Shown piece by piece: positions 1 to 7,775 of a DNA stretch of 64,000 nucleotides. A program made the position numbers and the translations under genes. Within the stretch, counting starts at the first letter, position 1. Every line of letters begins with the position of its first letter. Under the pieces are notes generated by a model. It was not told the DNA's origin and did not search any database. It saw nothing but the letters and a program-made list of their open reading frames with translations. The stretch is from assembly GCA_022180565.1 (NCBI GenBank), contig BQML01000014.1, forward strand, positions 62,001-126,000. Direction: 5' to 3'. This DNA comes from Bacteroidia bacterium. GTDB taxonomy: Bacteria; Bacteroidota; Ignavibacteria; UBA10030.

Positions 1-1
1 C

Positions 2-508
2 TACCTTGCCTCTACATCGTATGTTGACACCAGCAGAATCGGCATCATCGGCGGGAGCTACGGCGGCTATATGGTCTGTGCAGCACTTGCTTTTCGTCCG
101 GAGGAGTTTGCGGTTGGGGTGAACATCTTCGGAGTGACAAACTGGGTCAGGACCCTCAAGAGTATTCCCTCATGGTGGGAATCGTTCCGCGAGGCCCTCT
201 ACAAAGAGCTCGGGGATCCTTTCAAACAGGAAGATTTTCTTCGCGCGAAATCGCCGTTGTTTCACGCGGACAAGATCAGGAAACCGATGATGGTACTCCA
301 GGGTGCAAACGATCCCCGCGTGCTCAAAGTGGAATCCGACGAGATTGTTGCTGCACTCCGAAAAAACAATGTCCCGGTTGAATATGTGGTTTTCCCCGAC
401 GAAGGACACGGCTTTGTAAAGAAAGAGAATCAGATCAAGGGATATGGAGCAATCCTCGAGTTTCTCGATCGCTACTTAAAGGGGGATTCAAAACAAGCTT
501 CTTCGTGA
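2..508 (+). CDS. S9-type prolyl oligopeptidase/alpha-beta hydrolase, C-terminal part
   Basis: The left window edge cuts this gene; only the C-terminal catalytic half is visible, in frame from base 2. A nucleophile elbow GGSYGGY lies at about 50-70, the acid is in GANDPR near 311 and the histidine in DEGHGF near 407, so the Ser-Asp-His triad is complete. This spacing and the GGSYGGYM form are typical of S9 prolyl oligopeptidase/acylaminoacyl-peptidase family enzymes, which cleave short peptides. Whether it is exported cannot be judged without the N-terminus. The stop overlaps the GTG of the next gene. Confidence 0.88.
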   Translation, partial: YLASTSYVDTSRIGIIGGSYGGYMVCAALAFRPEEFAVGVNIFGVTNWVRTLKSIPSWWESFREALYKELGDPFKQEDFLRAKSPLFHADKIRKPMMVLQGANDPRVLKVESDEIVAALRKNNVPVEYVVFPDEGHGFVKKENQIKGYGAILEFLDRYLKGDSKQASS

Positions 509-972
509 CGAGCATGACAATGGCCGATAGTCGCTCTACGGGATATCGTTTTCGGTGGAAGTGGGTTTGGATTACGCTTGGCATGTTTACCCTGCTTTAT
601 CTCCTCCCGCTGACAATCGCTTCCACAGTGCCCGGGGAGTTGGGATTGAAGATCATCGGCGGATGGATGTTTGGAGGAGTCATTGTGGTTTCGGGGCTCG
701 CGGGGTACTTCTCGAAGGATGTCACAATCTGGGAGCCCGCCATCGCCGGAGGATTCGTCACTATCCTGTCCTATGCGGGAATTGAGATCATCAATGTCCT
801 GAGGGGGTTTCCACTCCGGCTCGAACTCGGCCAGCTTGCGATTCTTCTTATTGCGGTCTTCGGCCTTTCCCTCTTGGGAGCCGGGTTGGGAGAGGGAATC
901 CAAAACGCTGCAACAAAAATGCGGCAGGCAGACGTGAGCCGGATGGCGGGGACGGAGGAGCAGAGGGAGTGA
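505..972 (+). CDS. Small multi-pass membrane protein, unknown function
   Basis: This 155-residue protein has about four hydrophobic stretches (roughly residues 18-38, 45-66, 72-95 and 108-130), so it should sit in the inner membrane. No family was recognised. The GTG at 505 overlaps the stop of the upstream peptidase, which suggests translational coupling; ATGs at 514 and 520 are alternative starts. The C-terminal 25 residues are polar and probably cytoplasmic. Confidence 0.6.
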   Translation: MTSMTMADSRSTGYRFRWKWVWITLGMFTLLYLLPLTIASTVPGELGLKIIGGWMFGGVIVVSGLAGYFSKDVTIWEPAIAGGFVTILSYAGIEIINVLRGFPLRLELGQLAILLIAVFGLSLLGAGLGEGIQNAATKMRQADVSRMAGTEEQRE

Positions 973-1048
973 CGGTCATCAAGCAGGGTCTTTGTTATCC
1001 CGCTTGCAAATGCGTATGTTTGGCAGACAATGGGAAAGGAAATCCTCT

Positions 1049-1762
1049 ATGAAACGCATCAGGTTTGCCGCAATCGTTGCGGCCATCTTTCTGATCCTCC
1101 CCTCCGCAAGCAGGGCCCAGATCAGCTTCGAACTTGGCCTGGGCGGAGGCTACGTCATGCCGACAAGCGATTACAAGGGAACGGCGGCAGAGTACTTTGA
1201 CGGAGTCAATTATGGTCTTGCAAATGGACTCGGAGTCCACGCGAAAACCCGGCTGGGTCTGATGGGGCTCAATCTCACCGGAGAACTCGGCTATGCGTTT
1301 CTCAGCAACGACGGGACGGCATCGTCGGGTGGGTCTGTCGAAGTCAAACATCAGATTCTCTCGCTGAAAATCGGCCCCGAGTTCCGGTTCGGTATTCCGG
1401 CAGTACCGGTCACCCCTTACCTTGGTCTGAATGTCGCTTTGAATATTTTCACCGGGAGTACCTCGTTCCAAGGTGTTTCCAACGTGAGCAGTGGGTCGCA
1501 CGACATGGGAAGCGCGACACGCCTGGGGATCGGAGGAACAGTGGGGGTCAAGGTTCTGTCGTTCGACATCGCCGTGCAGTACAATCTCCACAATCTGACC
1601 GGCAGGTCGTGGACCGGCGGAGACAACAGGATCGATACTTACACGTCGCTCAATGATGACAAGGATCCGGCCTTTGCTCCATCGGACAATAAACATGTGG
1701 TAAAGGACCCGCGCGCGATTCAAACTGTAGCGATCACTGTTTCCTATATGTTCGGCATCTGA
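1049..1762 (+). CDS. Outer-membrane beta-barrel-like secreted protein
   Basis: The start at 1049 follows a purine-rich ribosome site (GGAAAGGAA) and gives a clean Sec signal peptide ending near SRAQ, residue 24. The mature part is rich in glycine and alternating aromatic/hydrophobic residues (GLGGGYVMP, GELGYAFLS, GPEFRFG), with a final strand ending in SYMFGI. These are hallmarks of small 8-10-stranded OmpW/OmpA-like barrels. The in-frame extension back to 992 lacks a signal peptide and is unlikely. A strong terminator follows. Ligand and function are unknown. Confidence 0.7.
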   Translation: MKRIRFAAIVAAIFLILPSASRAQISFELGLGGGYVMPTSDYKGTAAEYFDGVNYGLANGLGVHAKTRLGLMGLNLTGELGYAFLSNDGTASSGGSVEVKHQILSLKIGPEFRFGIPAVPVTPYLGLNVALNIFTGSTSFQGVSNVSSGSHDMGSATRLGIGGTVGVKVLSFDIAVQYNLHNLTGRSWTGGDNRIDTYTSLNDDKDPAFAPSDNKHVVKDPRAIQTVAITVSYMFGI

Positions 1763-1783
1763 CATTCTCCCGCCAACCTGTGC

Positions 1784-1815
1784 AATCTCCGGTCTCCCAC
1801 CGGAGATTTTTTTTT
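1784..1815 (+). terminator. Rho-independent terminator
   Basis: A perfect 10-bp stem (AATCTCCGGT / ACCGGAGATT) closes a 5-base loop and runs into seven T. It sits 22 bp after the beta-barrel gene stop. Confidence 0.9.
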
Positions 1816-1857
1816 CGGCGGTGAAACATTTCATCCGGGTCTTGCGTTCCTCGTAGC

Positions 1858-2886
1858 ATGATACACCACCGATTGTTGAAAATCCTTCTTCTGTATATTC
1901 TCCTGGTCTTGGGCCACGACTCTTCAGCGGCTCAGCAAGAAGCACAGCCGCGTTTTTCCGAGGTCGACCGGATTCGTCTTTCCGAGGCATTTCGCATTGC
2001 GGACGCTTTTGGAGACCGTGTCTGGCACGGGTGGAACAAGGCGCCCTTCGCCGTCCTGCTGGTAACCCCGGATACCGAGTTTCTGGTCAGACATCCCCGT
2101 CCGTCGCCGGATTTTGCTCTTCTTGGGTACGACTCCCTCTTAGGGAGTAACGTTTACCACCGTCCGCGCGTGTTCGATGTTCGTCTCCTCGCGACCTTTC
2201 CCGCCGTCGGAGGGATTCCCACGATCGTCATCGGCCAGGCGGAGAACACAGAATCCCGAACATCGAGCCGGTGGGTTCTTACCGTGATGCACGAGAGGTT
2301 TCATCAGCTCCAGTATCATCAGCCCGACTACTATGTCAACGTTCACCGCCTCGATCTGAGCGGCGGCGACCAATCGGGCATGTGGATGCTGAACTACCCG
2401 TTTCCCTACGATTCGGTTCGCGTGGTTCGGCAATTCAATCAGCTGGCCCGGCGACTTCGGGAGACACTGTTGACGGAGAACCCGGTTTTCAAAGTTGAGT
2501 TCAACCGGTATCTCGCGTTGAGAAAAGAGTTCACGGAACAGCTTTCTGCGGGCGATTATCGTTATTTCTCGTTCCAACTCTGGCAGGAAGGTGTGGCCCG
2601 GTATACAGAGATTGTGATAGCGGGAATGCTGGCCACGGAGTATGACCCGACGCCGGCTTTTGCTTCACTCAACGATTATGTTTCGTTTGCCGAAGTGGCG
2701 CGAAATGTGCGTCGAGGCATGTTTCAGCGTTTGCGCACAATGTCCTTCAAAGAGAGTCGCCGCGAGTCGTTTTACGCGTTCGGGGCCGCGGAAGCGCTCC
2801 TGCTTGATCGTGTCAATCCTCAATGGAAGGATGCCTATTTCACGGATCCGTTCTTTCTGGAAAAGCATTTTGTTGCCGGCCGATGA
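1858..2886 (+). CDS. Secreted protein with HExxH motif, possible metallopeptidase
   Basis: A 342-residue protein with an N-terminal signal peptide (hydrophobic core residues 8-19, cleavage near SSAA). A single HERFHQ (H145, E146, H149) fits the HExxH zinc site of metallopeptidases. A possible third ligand is the EGVARYTE segment near residue 245, whose pattern is seen in gluzincin-like proteins. No family could be named; the enzymatic role is inferred from the motif alone. It lies alone between a terminator and tag. Confidence 0.55.
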   Translation: MIHHRLLKILLLYILLVLGHDSSAAQQEAQPRFSEVDRIRLSEAFRIADAFGDRVWHGWNKAPFAVLLVTPDTEFLVRHPRPSPDFALLGYDSLLGSNVYHRPRVFDVRLLATFPAVGGIPTIVIGQAENTESRTSSRWVLTVMHERFHQLQYHQPDYYVNVHRLDLSGGDQSGMWMLNYPFPYDSVRVVRQFNQLARRLRETLLTENPVFKVEFNRYLALRKEFTEQLSAGDYRYFSFQLWQEGVARYTEIVIAGMLATEYDPTPAFASLNDYVSFAEVARNVRRGMFQRLRTMSFKESRRESFYAFGAAEALLLDRVNPQWKDAYFTDPFFLEKHFVAGR

Positions 2887-3081
2887 GAATAACGCTTTTC
2901 TTCCCTCAGAGGTTAACCAGCACCACTGAATTCCTTGCCCGTGAAAAGAGGAACAAGGCCGGACTGAGGACAATTTTTTGAGCGGAGCAGCGAGCCCGCC
3001 AACGCGGAACTACGGGAAAAAGGTACCTTTCACACAGAACGTTCCTGAAAGCGTTCCGCGACCTTGACCCATCCGTGAACC

Positions 3082-3678
3082 ATGAACCGTAAACCCCGAG
3101 TTTTCTCCACGCTCCCCCGCTGTCCATGGTCAATGTCAGATCCGCTGTACATTCTCTATCACGACCGCGAATGGGGACGTCCGGTCCATGACGACCGGAA
3201 GCTTTTTGAGATGCTCGTGCTTGAGGGTGCACAGGCAGGATTAAGCTGGATTACGATCCTGAAAAAACGGGAAAATTACCGGAAGGCCTTCGACCGGTTT
3301 GATCCATTGAAAGTCTCTCGATATTCGAGACCGAAGATTCGGTCCCTTCTTCGGAATCCGGGTATTGTCCGCAATCGCCTGAAGATCGAATCGGCAGTAA
3401 CAAATGCGCGCGCCTTTCTCCGGATTCAGGAGGAATTTGGCTCGTTTGACCGCTATATTTGGCAATGGACGGGCGGGAAGCCTCTGGTGAACCGGTGGAG
3501 GAATCTCGAAGAGATCCCGTCCAGCACGAAGGAATCTGATGCCATGAGCAAGGATTTGAGAAGAAGGGGGTTTCGTTTTGTAGGATCGACCATCTGTTAT
3601 GCGTTCATGCAGGCGGTTGGGATAGTGGATGATCACTTGCTGGGATGCTGGGTGAGAGCAAAGAGGCCAAAAAGGTGA
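3082..3678 (+). CDS. tag: DNA-3-methyladenine glycosylase I
   Basis: This enzyme removes 3-methyladenine from alkylated DNA to start base-excision repair. The protein opens with RCPW..DPLYILYHDREWG and continues with LEGAQAGLSWITIL, the Tag signature with its conserved Glu and Trp. All four zinc ligands fit the E. coli spacing: C14, H27 (13 apart), H185 and C189 (HLLGC). At 198 residues it is full length; the ATG at 3082 leaves about 10 extra residues before the core. A second alkylation-repair gene (ada) lies near 53.2 kb. Confidence 0.95.
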   Translation: MNRKPRVFSTLPRCPWSMSDPLYILYHDREWGRPVHDDRKLFEMLVLEGAQAGLSWITILKKRENYRKAFDRFDPLKVSRYSRPKIRSLLRNPGIVRNRLKIESAVTNARAFLRIQEEFGSFDRYIWQWTGGKPLVNRWRNLEEIPSSTKESDAMSKDLRRRGFRFVGSTICYAFMQAVGIVDDHLLGCWVRAKRPKR

Positions 3679-3702
3679 ATGGCAAACAGTGGATGGTGAA
3701 CA

Positions 3703-3972
3703 GTGACTAAAGAAAAGCAGGAAGAATTGAAGCAGTTGCAGACAATCCCCTCGGTGGGGCCGAGTATTGCGCTGGATCTGTGGGCGTTGGGCATACGGAA
3801 GGTGAGCGATCTAAAGAAGAAGGATCCGCAACGCTTGTACGAGCGCCGATGTGCGCAAGTGGGAAGGCCCATTGACCGGTGTCTGCTCTACACCTTCCGA
3901 TGTGCCGTGTACTTTGCATCGAGGAAGAGGCATACTCCGAGATTGCTGAAATGGTGGAATTGGAAGGACTAG
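3703..3972 (+). CDS. Cdd1-type helix-hairpin-helix protein
   Basis: An 89-residue protein starting with GTG just after tag. The segment IPSVGPSIALDLWALGIRKVSDL is a helix-hairpin-helix-like module followed by DPQRLYERRC, PIDRCLLYTFRCAVYFAS, the pattern of the small Cdd1 (pathogenicity-locus) family. HhH modules bind DNA non-specifically, so a role beside tag in repair is plausible but unproven. Full length for the family. Confidence 0.75.
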   Translation: MTKEKQEELKQLQTIPSVGPSIALDLWALGIRKVSDLKKKDPQRLYERRCAQVGRPIDRCLLYTFRCAVYFASRKRHTPRLLKWWNWKD

Positions 3973-4032
3973 GTCTTCACCGTATCGTTTTTTCGCCTAT
4001 CTCCGTCTTAGAAAGAAAGCGGAGAAATCCCC

Positions 4033-5013
4033 ATGGCTGACCCCAATCTCGAACAACTTGAAAAATCGCTTCGCGACCTGCGAAACAGGTTCGTGCTTCT
4101 GACCGCTCCCCACCGTCCCTCCTTGTGGAAGTATTGTCTGAGACTGACGGGATCCCCCTGGGATGCCGAGGACCTTCTGCAGGATACGCTTCTCAAGGCC
4201 TTTTCCCGAATGGCCCTTCTTGGTCAGGCCGTGGAACTCAAGGCTTATCTGTTCCGGATGGCTTCGAACGCCTGGATCGATCAGAAAAGGAGTGCGAAAG
4301 CCCTGTGGGAAGACATCGACACCATGGACGACGCGGCAATTGACGATTCCGCCGCACTCAGGGTGGAATCGCGCGAGGCAATGGAGATCCTCGTTTCCAC
4401 CCTCCCCCCGCGACAACGCGTTATCCTGCTTCTGAGCGACATGTTCGATTTCACCGCTCGCGAAGTTGCGGCGATGCTGGAAACGTCCGAGGGGGCAGTC
4501 AAAGCGGCGCTCCACCGGGCCCGCGCATCATTGAAGAGTCTTCAGGACGCCCCGGAACCTCATCGGGCACGGACCGGGCTCACACCCTCGGATCCCCTGA
4601 TCGCCCGGTACATCGAGGCCTTCAACAGCCGCGATCCGGCGGCGCTGGTCTCGCTTCTCGACCCCGGGGCCGTTAACGAGATCGTTGGTGATTGGGAGGA
4701 ACATGGAACTGAGATGATGAAGAAGTCTTCCCTGCATTACTGGTCGCTCGAGAACGGTCGGATCTGGGCGGAATATGGAACATTGTTCGGAAGGCCCGTT
4801 CTCTTCGGTTTCCGGGAAGACGGAGCCCGTCCGAAGGTGCTTGCCGAGATCCTTTCTCTCCAGACCGCCGGGGACCGTGTCGTCAGTCAGAAATGGTACT
4901 TTTTCTGCCCCGAACTTCTGCAATACGCGGCCTCCCTCCTCGGTGTACCCGCCAAGACCTGGGGTTACACCTTTGACGCAGCGTTCAATGAAGACGGCAC
5001 GCCGAAAGTCTGA
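4033..5013 (+). CDS. ECF sigma factor with SnoaL-like C-terminal domain
   Basis: Residues about 28-95 form sigma region 2 (AEDLLQDTLLKAF) and 125-170 region 4 (LPPRQRVILLLSDMFDFTAREVAAML), an ECF-type pair. The protein is much longer than a minimal ECF factor: residues about 190-310 form a SnoaL/NTF2-like domain (SDPLIARYIEAFNSRDPAALVSLL). In ECF41/SigJ-like groups this appended domain replaces an anti-sigma factor and tunes activity; no anti-sigma gene is adjacent here, which agrees. Its regulon is unknown. Confidence 0.87.
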   Translation: MADPNLEQLEKSLRDLRNRFVLLTAPHRPSLWKYCLRLTGSPWDAEDLLQDTLLKAFSRMALLGQAVELKAYLFRMASNAWIDQKRSAKALWEDIDTMDDAAIDDSAALRVESREAMEILVSTLPPRQRVILLLSDMFDFTAREVAAMLETSEGAVKAALHRARASLKSLQDAPEPHRARTGLTPSDPLIARYIEAFNSRDPAALVSLLDPGAVNEIVGDWEEHGTEMMKKSSLHYWSLENGRIWAEYGTLFGRPVLFGFREDGARPKVLAEILSLQTAGDRVVSQKWYFFCPELLQYAASLLGVPAKTWGYTFDAAFNEDGTPKV

Positions 5014-5038
5014 GAAGTAACCCCCACCCGCACATCCG

Positions 5039-5080
5039 CCGCCCGGACTGAACTTCCCGGGCGGTGCGGCATTCTTTCTT
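5039..5080 (+). terminator. Probable terminator hairpin
   Basis: A GC-rich 8-bp stem (CCGCCCGG / CCGGGCGG) with a 10-base loop is followed by an imperfect T-rich run. It lies 26 bp after the sigma-factor gene. Confidence 0.55.
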
Positions 5081-5141
5081 CGGTGTTGTGAACTCTTCTT
5101 AGATTCTTTTTTGTATATTGGTGCTTTTTGAATCTTCTTCC

Positions 5142-6089
5142 ATGGAATCGCCTTCTCGGGCAAAGGTCCTTGCGGCCTTTGCCGCGATCTATATCGTCTG
5201 GGGATCGACCTATCTCGGCATCCGGTTCGCCGTTGAAACGATCCCGCCATTTATCATGGCTGGAACTCGGTTCATCGTTTCCGGTTTGATTCTCTACGGG
5301 ATTGTATTCTGGCGCGGAGCTGAACGGCCGACGCGAGCACAATGGAGGTCGGCGTCCATCGTTGGAGCCGCACTCTTGTTCCTCGGCAACGGAGGGGTTT
5401 CCTGGGCCGAACAGTTTGTGCCTTCCGGCATCACGGCCCTCATCATCGCCGTGACGCCCGTCTGGTTTCTGATCTTTGACTGGTGGCACCGCGGAGTCCA
5501 GCCGACGATCGGAGGTACGCTGGGGCTGATTCTGGGAACACTCGGTGTCGTGCTCCTCATCGATCCGACCAATCTGCTCGGTGGGCAGGAGATCGACCTC
5601 ATAGGGGCTTTGGCGCTGGTGCTTGCTACCATGTTCTGGGCCGGCGGCTCACTCTATTCCCGCGGCTCTCAGCTTCCGGCAAACCCTTTCCTCGCCACCG
5701 CCATGGAGATGATCGCAGGAGGGGTTCTGTGCGTCCTGGGCGGGATCATAGGCGGGGAACTTTCTGGATTTGATGCCGCCGCGATCACGCCGAGGTCGCT
5801 CTTCTCCCTCTCCTATCTCATCGCGTTCGGATCGCTCGTAGGCTTCACCGCCTATATCTGGTTACTGCGCCACGTTCAGCCCTCGATGGTTGCCACGTAC
5901 GCATATGTGAATCCGATCATCGCCGTGATCCTTGGTTGGCTCATTGCAGGTGAGGAACTTGGAGCACGCATTGTCCTGGCCGCGATCGTGATTGTACTCG
6001 CTGTGGCCCTCATCACAACGTTCTCTGTGCGCAAACCCAAAACACCGGCCTCGATAGCGAACAAACCCTTGCAGATTCCGCAGGAATGA
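5142..6089 (+). CDS. DMT/EamA family transporter (YedA-like)
   Basis: About 315 residues and ten predicted transmembrane helices arranged as two EamA repeats. The start AIYIVWGSTYLGIRFAVETIPPF is the classic first helix of DMT exporters; the second repeat begins near GALALVLATMFWAGGSLYSR. It probably exports amino acids or other small metabolites across the inner membrane. The ATG at 5142 is preferred over an upstream TTG at 5118. Its stop overlaps the next ATG (ATGA), so the two genes are likely co-transcribed. Confidence 0.88.
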   Translation: MESPSRAKVLAAFAAIYIVWGSTYLGIRFAVETIPPFIMAGTRFIVSGLILYGIVFWRGAERPTRAQWRSASIVGAALLFLGNGGVSWAEQFVPSGITALIIAVTPVWFLIFDWWHRGVQPTIGGTLGLILGTLGVVLLIDPTNLLGGQEIDLIGALALVLATMFWAGGSLYSRGSQLPANPFLATAMEMIAGGVLCVLGGIIGGELSGFDAAAITPRSLFSLSYLIAFGSLVGFTAYIWLLRHVQPSMVATYAYVNPIIAVILGWLIAGEELGARIVLAAIVIVLAVALITTFSVRKPKTPASIANKPLQIPQE

Positions 6090-6739
6090 AGATCAGGTTC
6101 AAAATATGCTGTATCCAAAACGTCGAGGAGGCCCTCCTGGCAGCGCGGTACGGCGCTTCGGCGGTGGGCCTGGTGTCGGCCATGCCCAGCGGACCCGGAC
6201 CCATTCCGGACGAGCAGATAGCCGCCATCGTACCGCACGTTCCCCCCGGCGTCGCGACGTTTCTGCTGACAAGCCTGCAGGATTCAGCCTCCATCATCGC
6301 TCAACAGCGGCGGACACAGGCGGGGACTCTGCAGATTGTTGATGAGGTCTCCACGACCACCTACGCGGAACTCCGAAAGGACCTTCCGGGTATTTCTCTT
6401 GTGCAGGTTGTTCACATTCTGGGCCGGGATTCTATCGACAAAGCCCTCGCGGTTGCTCCTCACGTAGACGGCCTGCTCCTCGACTCCGGCAATCCTTCCC
6501 TTTCAGTGAAAGTGTTGGGCGGCACCGGCCGCGTACACGACTGGTCGGTGAGCCGGGAAATCGTTCGTCAATCGCCAAAGCCTGTTTTTCTTGCCGGCGG
6601 ATTGCACCCGGGAAACGTCCGCCGCGCCATCGAGACCGTTGAGCCTTATGCGGTCGATGTGTGCAGTGGTGTTCGTACAAACGGCAGGCTTGACGAGGAA
6701 AAGCTTCGGCGATTTGTCGAAGAACTGCAACGGAAATGA
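6086..6739 (+). CDS. Phosphoribosylanthranilate isomerase-like TIM-barrel protein
   Basis: The fold and motifs match TrpF: FKICCIQNVEEA with the catalytic cysteine C8, the general acid Asp in GLLLDSG (D133), the phosphate-binding LAGGLHPGNV and AVDVCSGV. The canonical KICG glycine after the catalytic cysteine is Cys here. No other trp gene is adjacent, and it overlaps the upstream exporter by 4 bp (ATGA). It may be a true TrpF or a paralogue with another sugar-phosphate substrate. Confidence 0.75.
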   Translation: MKIRFKICCIQNVEEALLAARYGASAVGLVSAMPSGPGPIPDEQIAAIVPHVPPGVATFLLTSLQDSASIIAQQRRTQAGTLQIVDEVSTTTYAELRKDLPGISLVQVVHILGRDSIDKALAVAPHVDGLLLDSGNPSLSVKVLGGTGRVHDWSVSREIVRQSPKPVFLAGGLHPGNVRRAIETVEPYAVDVCSGVRTNGRLDEEKLRRFVEELQRK

Positions 6740-6768
6740 CCGCAAGCCGTTCTGACAAGGGATATCGG

Positions 6769-7140
6769 TTATCCCGGAGGTTTCTTCATGAATTCCCCGG
6801 GCGTATACCGGATGATCTCCGCCTTCTCAATCGTCATCATTGCCCCGCACCGTGCGGAGGCAATCATGGCATCGATCACCGGAATGAGGTTCCGGATATT
6901 CTCCTCACTTTCCACAATCTCAATGACGATTGGCAGGTCTTCGGAGAGCCGAAGGATCTTCGCCGTATGAACGACGCGACTATCGGCCCCGAACCCCTGA
7001 ATCCCTCGCAAGACTGTCGCCCCCGCCAGACCCATTTCGCGTACCTTGAGAACAATGGCTTCGTACAGAGGTTTGTGATTCAGTTTGTCAAGCTCCCCAA
7101 GGAAGATTCTCAACAACTTTCCGTTTCCAGAGAGTTTCAT
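6769..7140 (-). CDS. DUF190 protein of the fluoride/CrcB unit
   Basis: A 123-residue protein whose start at 7140 follows a good ribosome site (AAGGAAAC). Motifs such as LRIFLGELDK, PLYEAIVLKVREMGLAGATVLRGIQGFG and DLPIVIEIVESEENI are typical of the DUF190 family, a PII-like (ferredoxin-fold) group often encoded next to crcB. It begins 14 bp after crcB, so it is in the same transcript and under the same riboswitch. A regulatory role on the channel is likely from its fold and context, not demonstrated. Confidence 0.85.
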   Translation of the reverse strand: MKLSGNGKLLRIFLGELDKLNHKPLYEAIVLKVREMGLAGATVLRGIQGFGADSRVVHTAKILRLSEDLPIVIEIVESEENIRNLIPVIDAMIASARCGAMMTIEKAEIIRYTPGEFMKKPPG

Positions 7141-7154
7141 CGCGGTTTCCTTCT

Positions 7155-7529
7155 TCAAATGATTTTTCCTATGACCATTCCGGCATACGTTGCTGCCAGA
7201 CAACCGAGAATCGTTGCCAGAACGTTCAATGAACCGTACAGAATCTGACCGTCCCTCAGAAGAGCAATTGTTTCGTAACTGAACGATGAGAATGTCGTAA
7301 ATCCTCCGAGAATGCCGATCGCAAGGAACATTTTCATGGACGACGTGAGGACAAGGCGGCCTTCCGTAACGGACATGAGCATTCCGATCAACAGACAGCC
7401 GGACACATTGACGACAAGATTTCCGAAGGGAAATTCCGGCGGGAAAACTTTGTACACTGCCGAGGAAAGCCAATAACGGCCGGCGGCTCCGATTCCTCCG
7501 CCTAGAAATACGATCAGGTAAGGTTTCAT
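7155..7529 (-). CDS. crcB: Fluoride channel CrcB/Fluc
   Basis: A 124-residue, four-helix inner-membrane protein that lets fluoride leave the cell as a dual-topology dimer. It shows GGGIGAAGRYWL at the start, the pore asparagine in NLVVNVSGC and the GILGGFTTFSSFS segment that holds the Phe-box and central sodium site. The ATG at 7529 was chosen because the longer reading back to 7589 runs into the upstream riboswitch terminator. Expression should rise with intracellular fluoride. Confidence 0.94.
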   Translation of the reverse strand: MKPYLIVFLGGGIGAAGRYWLSSAVYKVFPPEFPFGNLVVNVSGCLLIGMLMSVTEGRLVLTSSMKMFLAIGILGGFTTFSSFSYETIALLRDGQILYGSLNVLATILGCLAATYAGMVIGKII

Positions 7530-7554
7530 ACGACTCCCGCGTTTATGCAGAAAC

Positions 7555-7586
7555 AAAAAAACTCCCGCCCACAATCGAGCAGGAGT
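7555..7586 (-). terminator. Expression-platform terminator of the fluoride riboswitch
   Basis: Read on the minus strand, ACTCCTGC pairs with GCGGGAGT (one G-T wobble) and runs into seven T. The 5' arm is shared with the conserved ACTCC end of the aptamer, so ligand binding and termination should be mutually exclusive. Confidence 0.85.
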
Positions 7587-7636
7587 CATTAATCCGCAAA
7601 GGGATGGTTCTTACAAGGCGAACTCCATCGCCTGAA
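7560..7636 (-). promoter_or_regulatory. Fluoride riboswitch (crcB motif)
   Basis: On the minus strand the leader of crcB reads AGGCGATGGAGTTCGCC, then a variable stem, and ends in AATGACTCCTGC. This fits the crcB-motif aptamer, whose hallmarks are a GGCGAUGG-type start, an inner hairpin closing with CGCC, and a terminal GAUGACUCC-like strand that forms the pseudoknot. The attached terminator and the crcB-DUF190 genes downstream support an ON switch for fluoride. Confidence 0.88.
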
Positions 7637-7775
7637 GCAATATAACAAATCCGGAAAAAAAGGAGAAGAGTCTTCTTTAATGGGTTTTTTGAATCTTTGG
7701 ACTGATGATTTTCCCCCTCATTTCATATCTTGACACCATTGAACTACGCGCTCATGAGAGCGCTTTTTCTCCGTT

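Noticed and set aside
995-1990. 331-codon open frame on the minus strand
   Set aside because: It is the antisense shadow of the beta-barrel gene and crosses its terminator; low-complexity Arg/Gly content and no family.
7730-7768. TTGACA followed by a GCGCTC-ATGA-GAGCGC hairpin and five T just before the 7776 gene
   Set aside because: No usable -10 at the right spacing and the hairpin is short; it may be a minor attenuator but support is thin.
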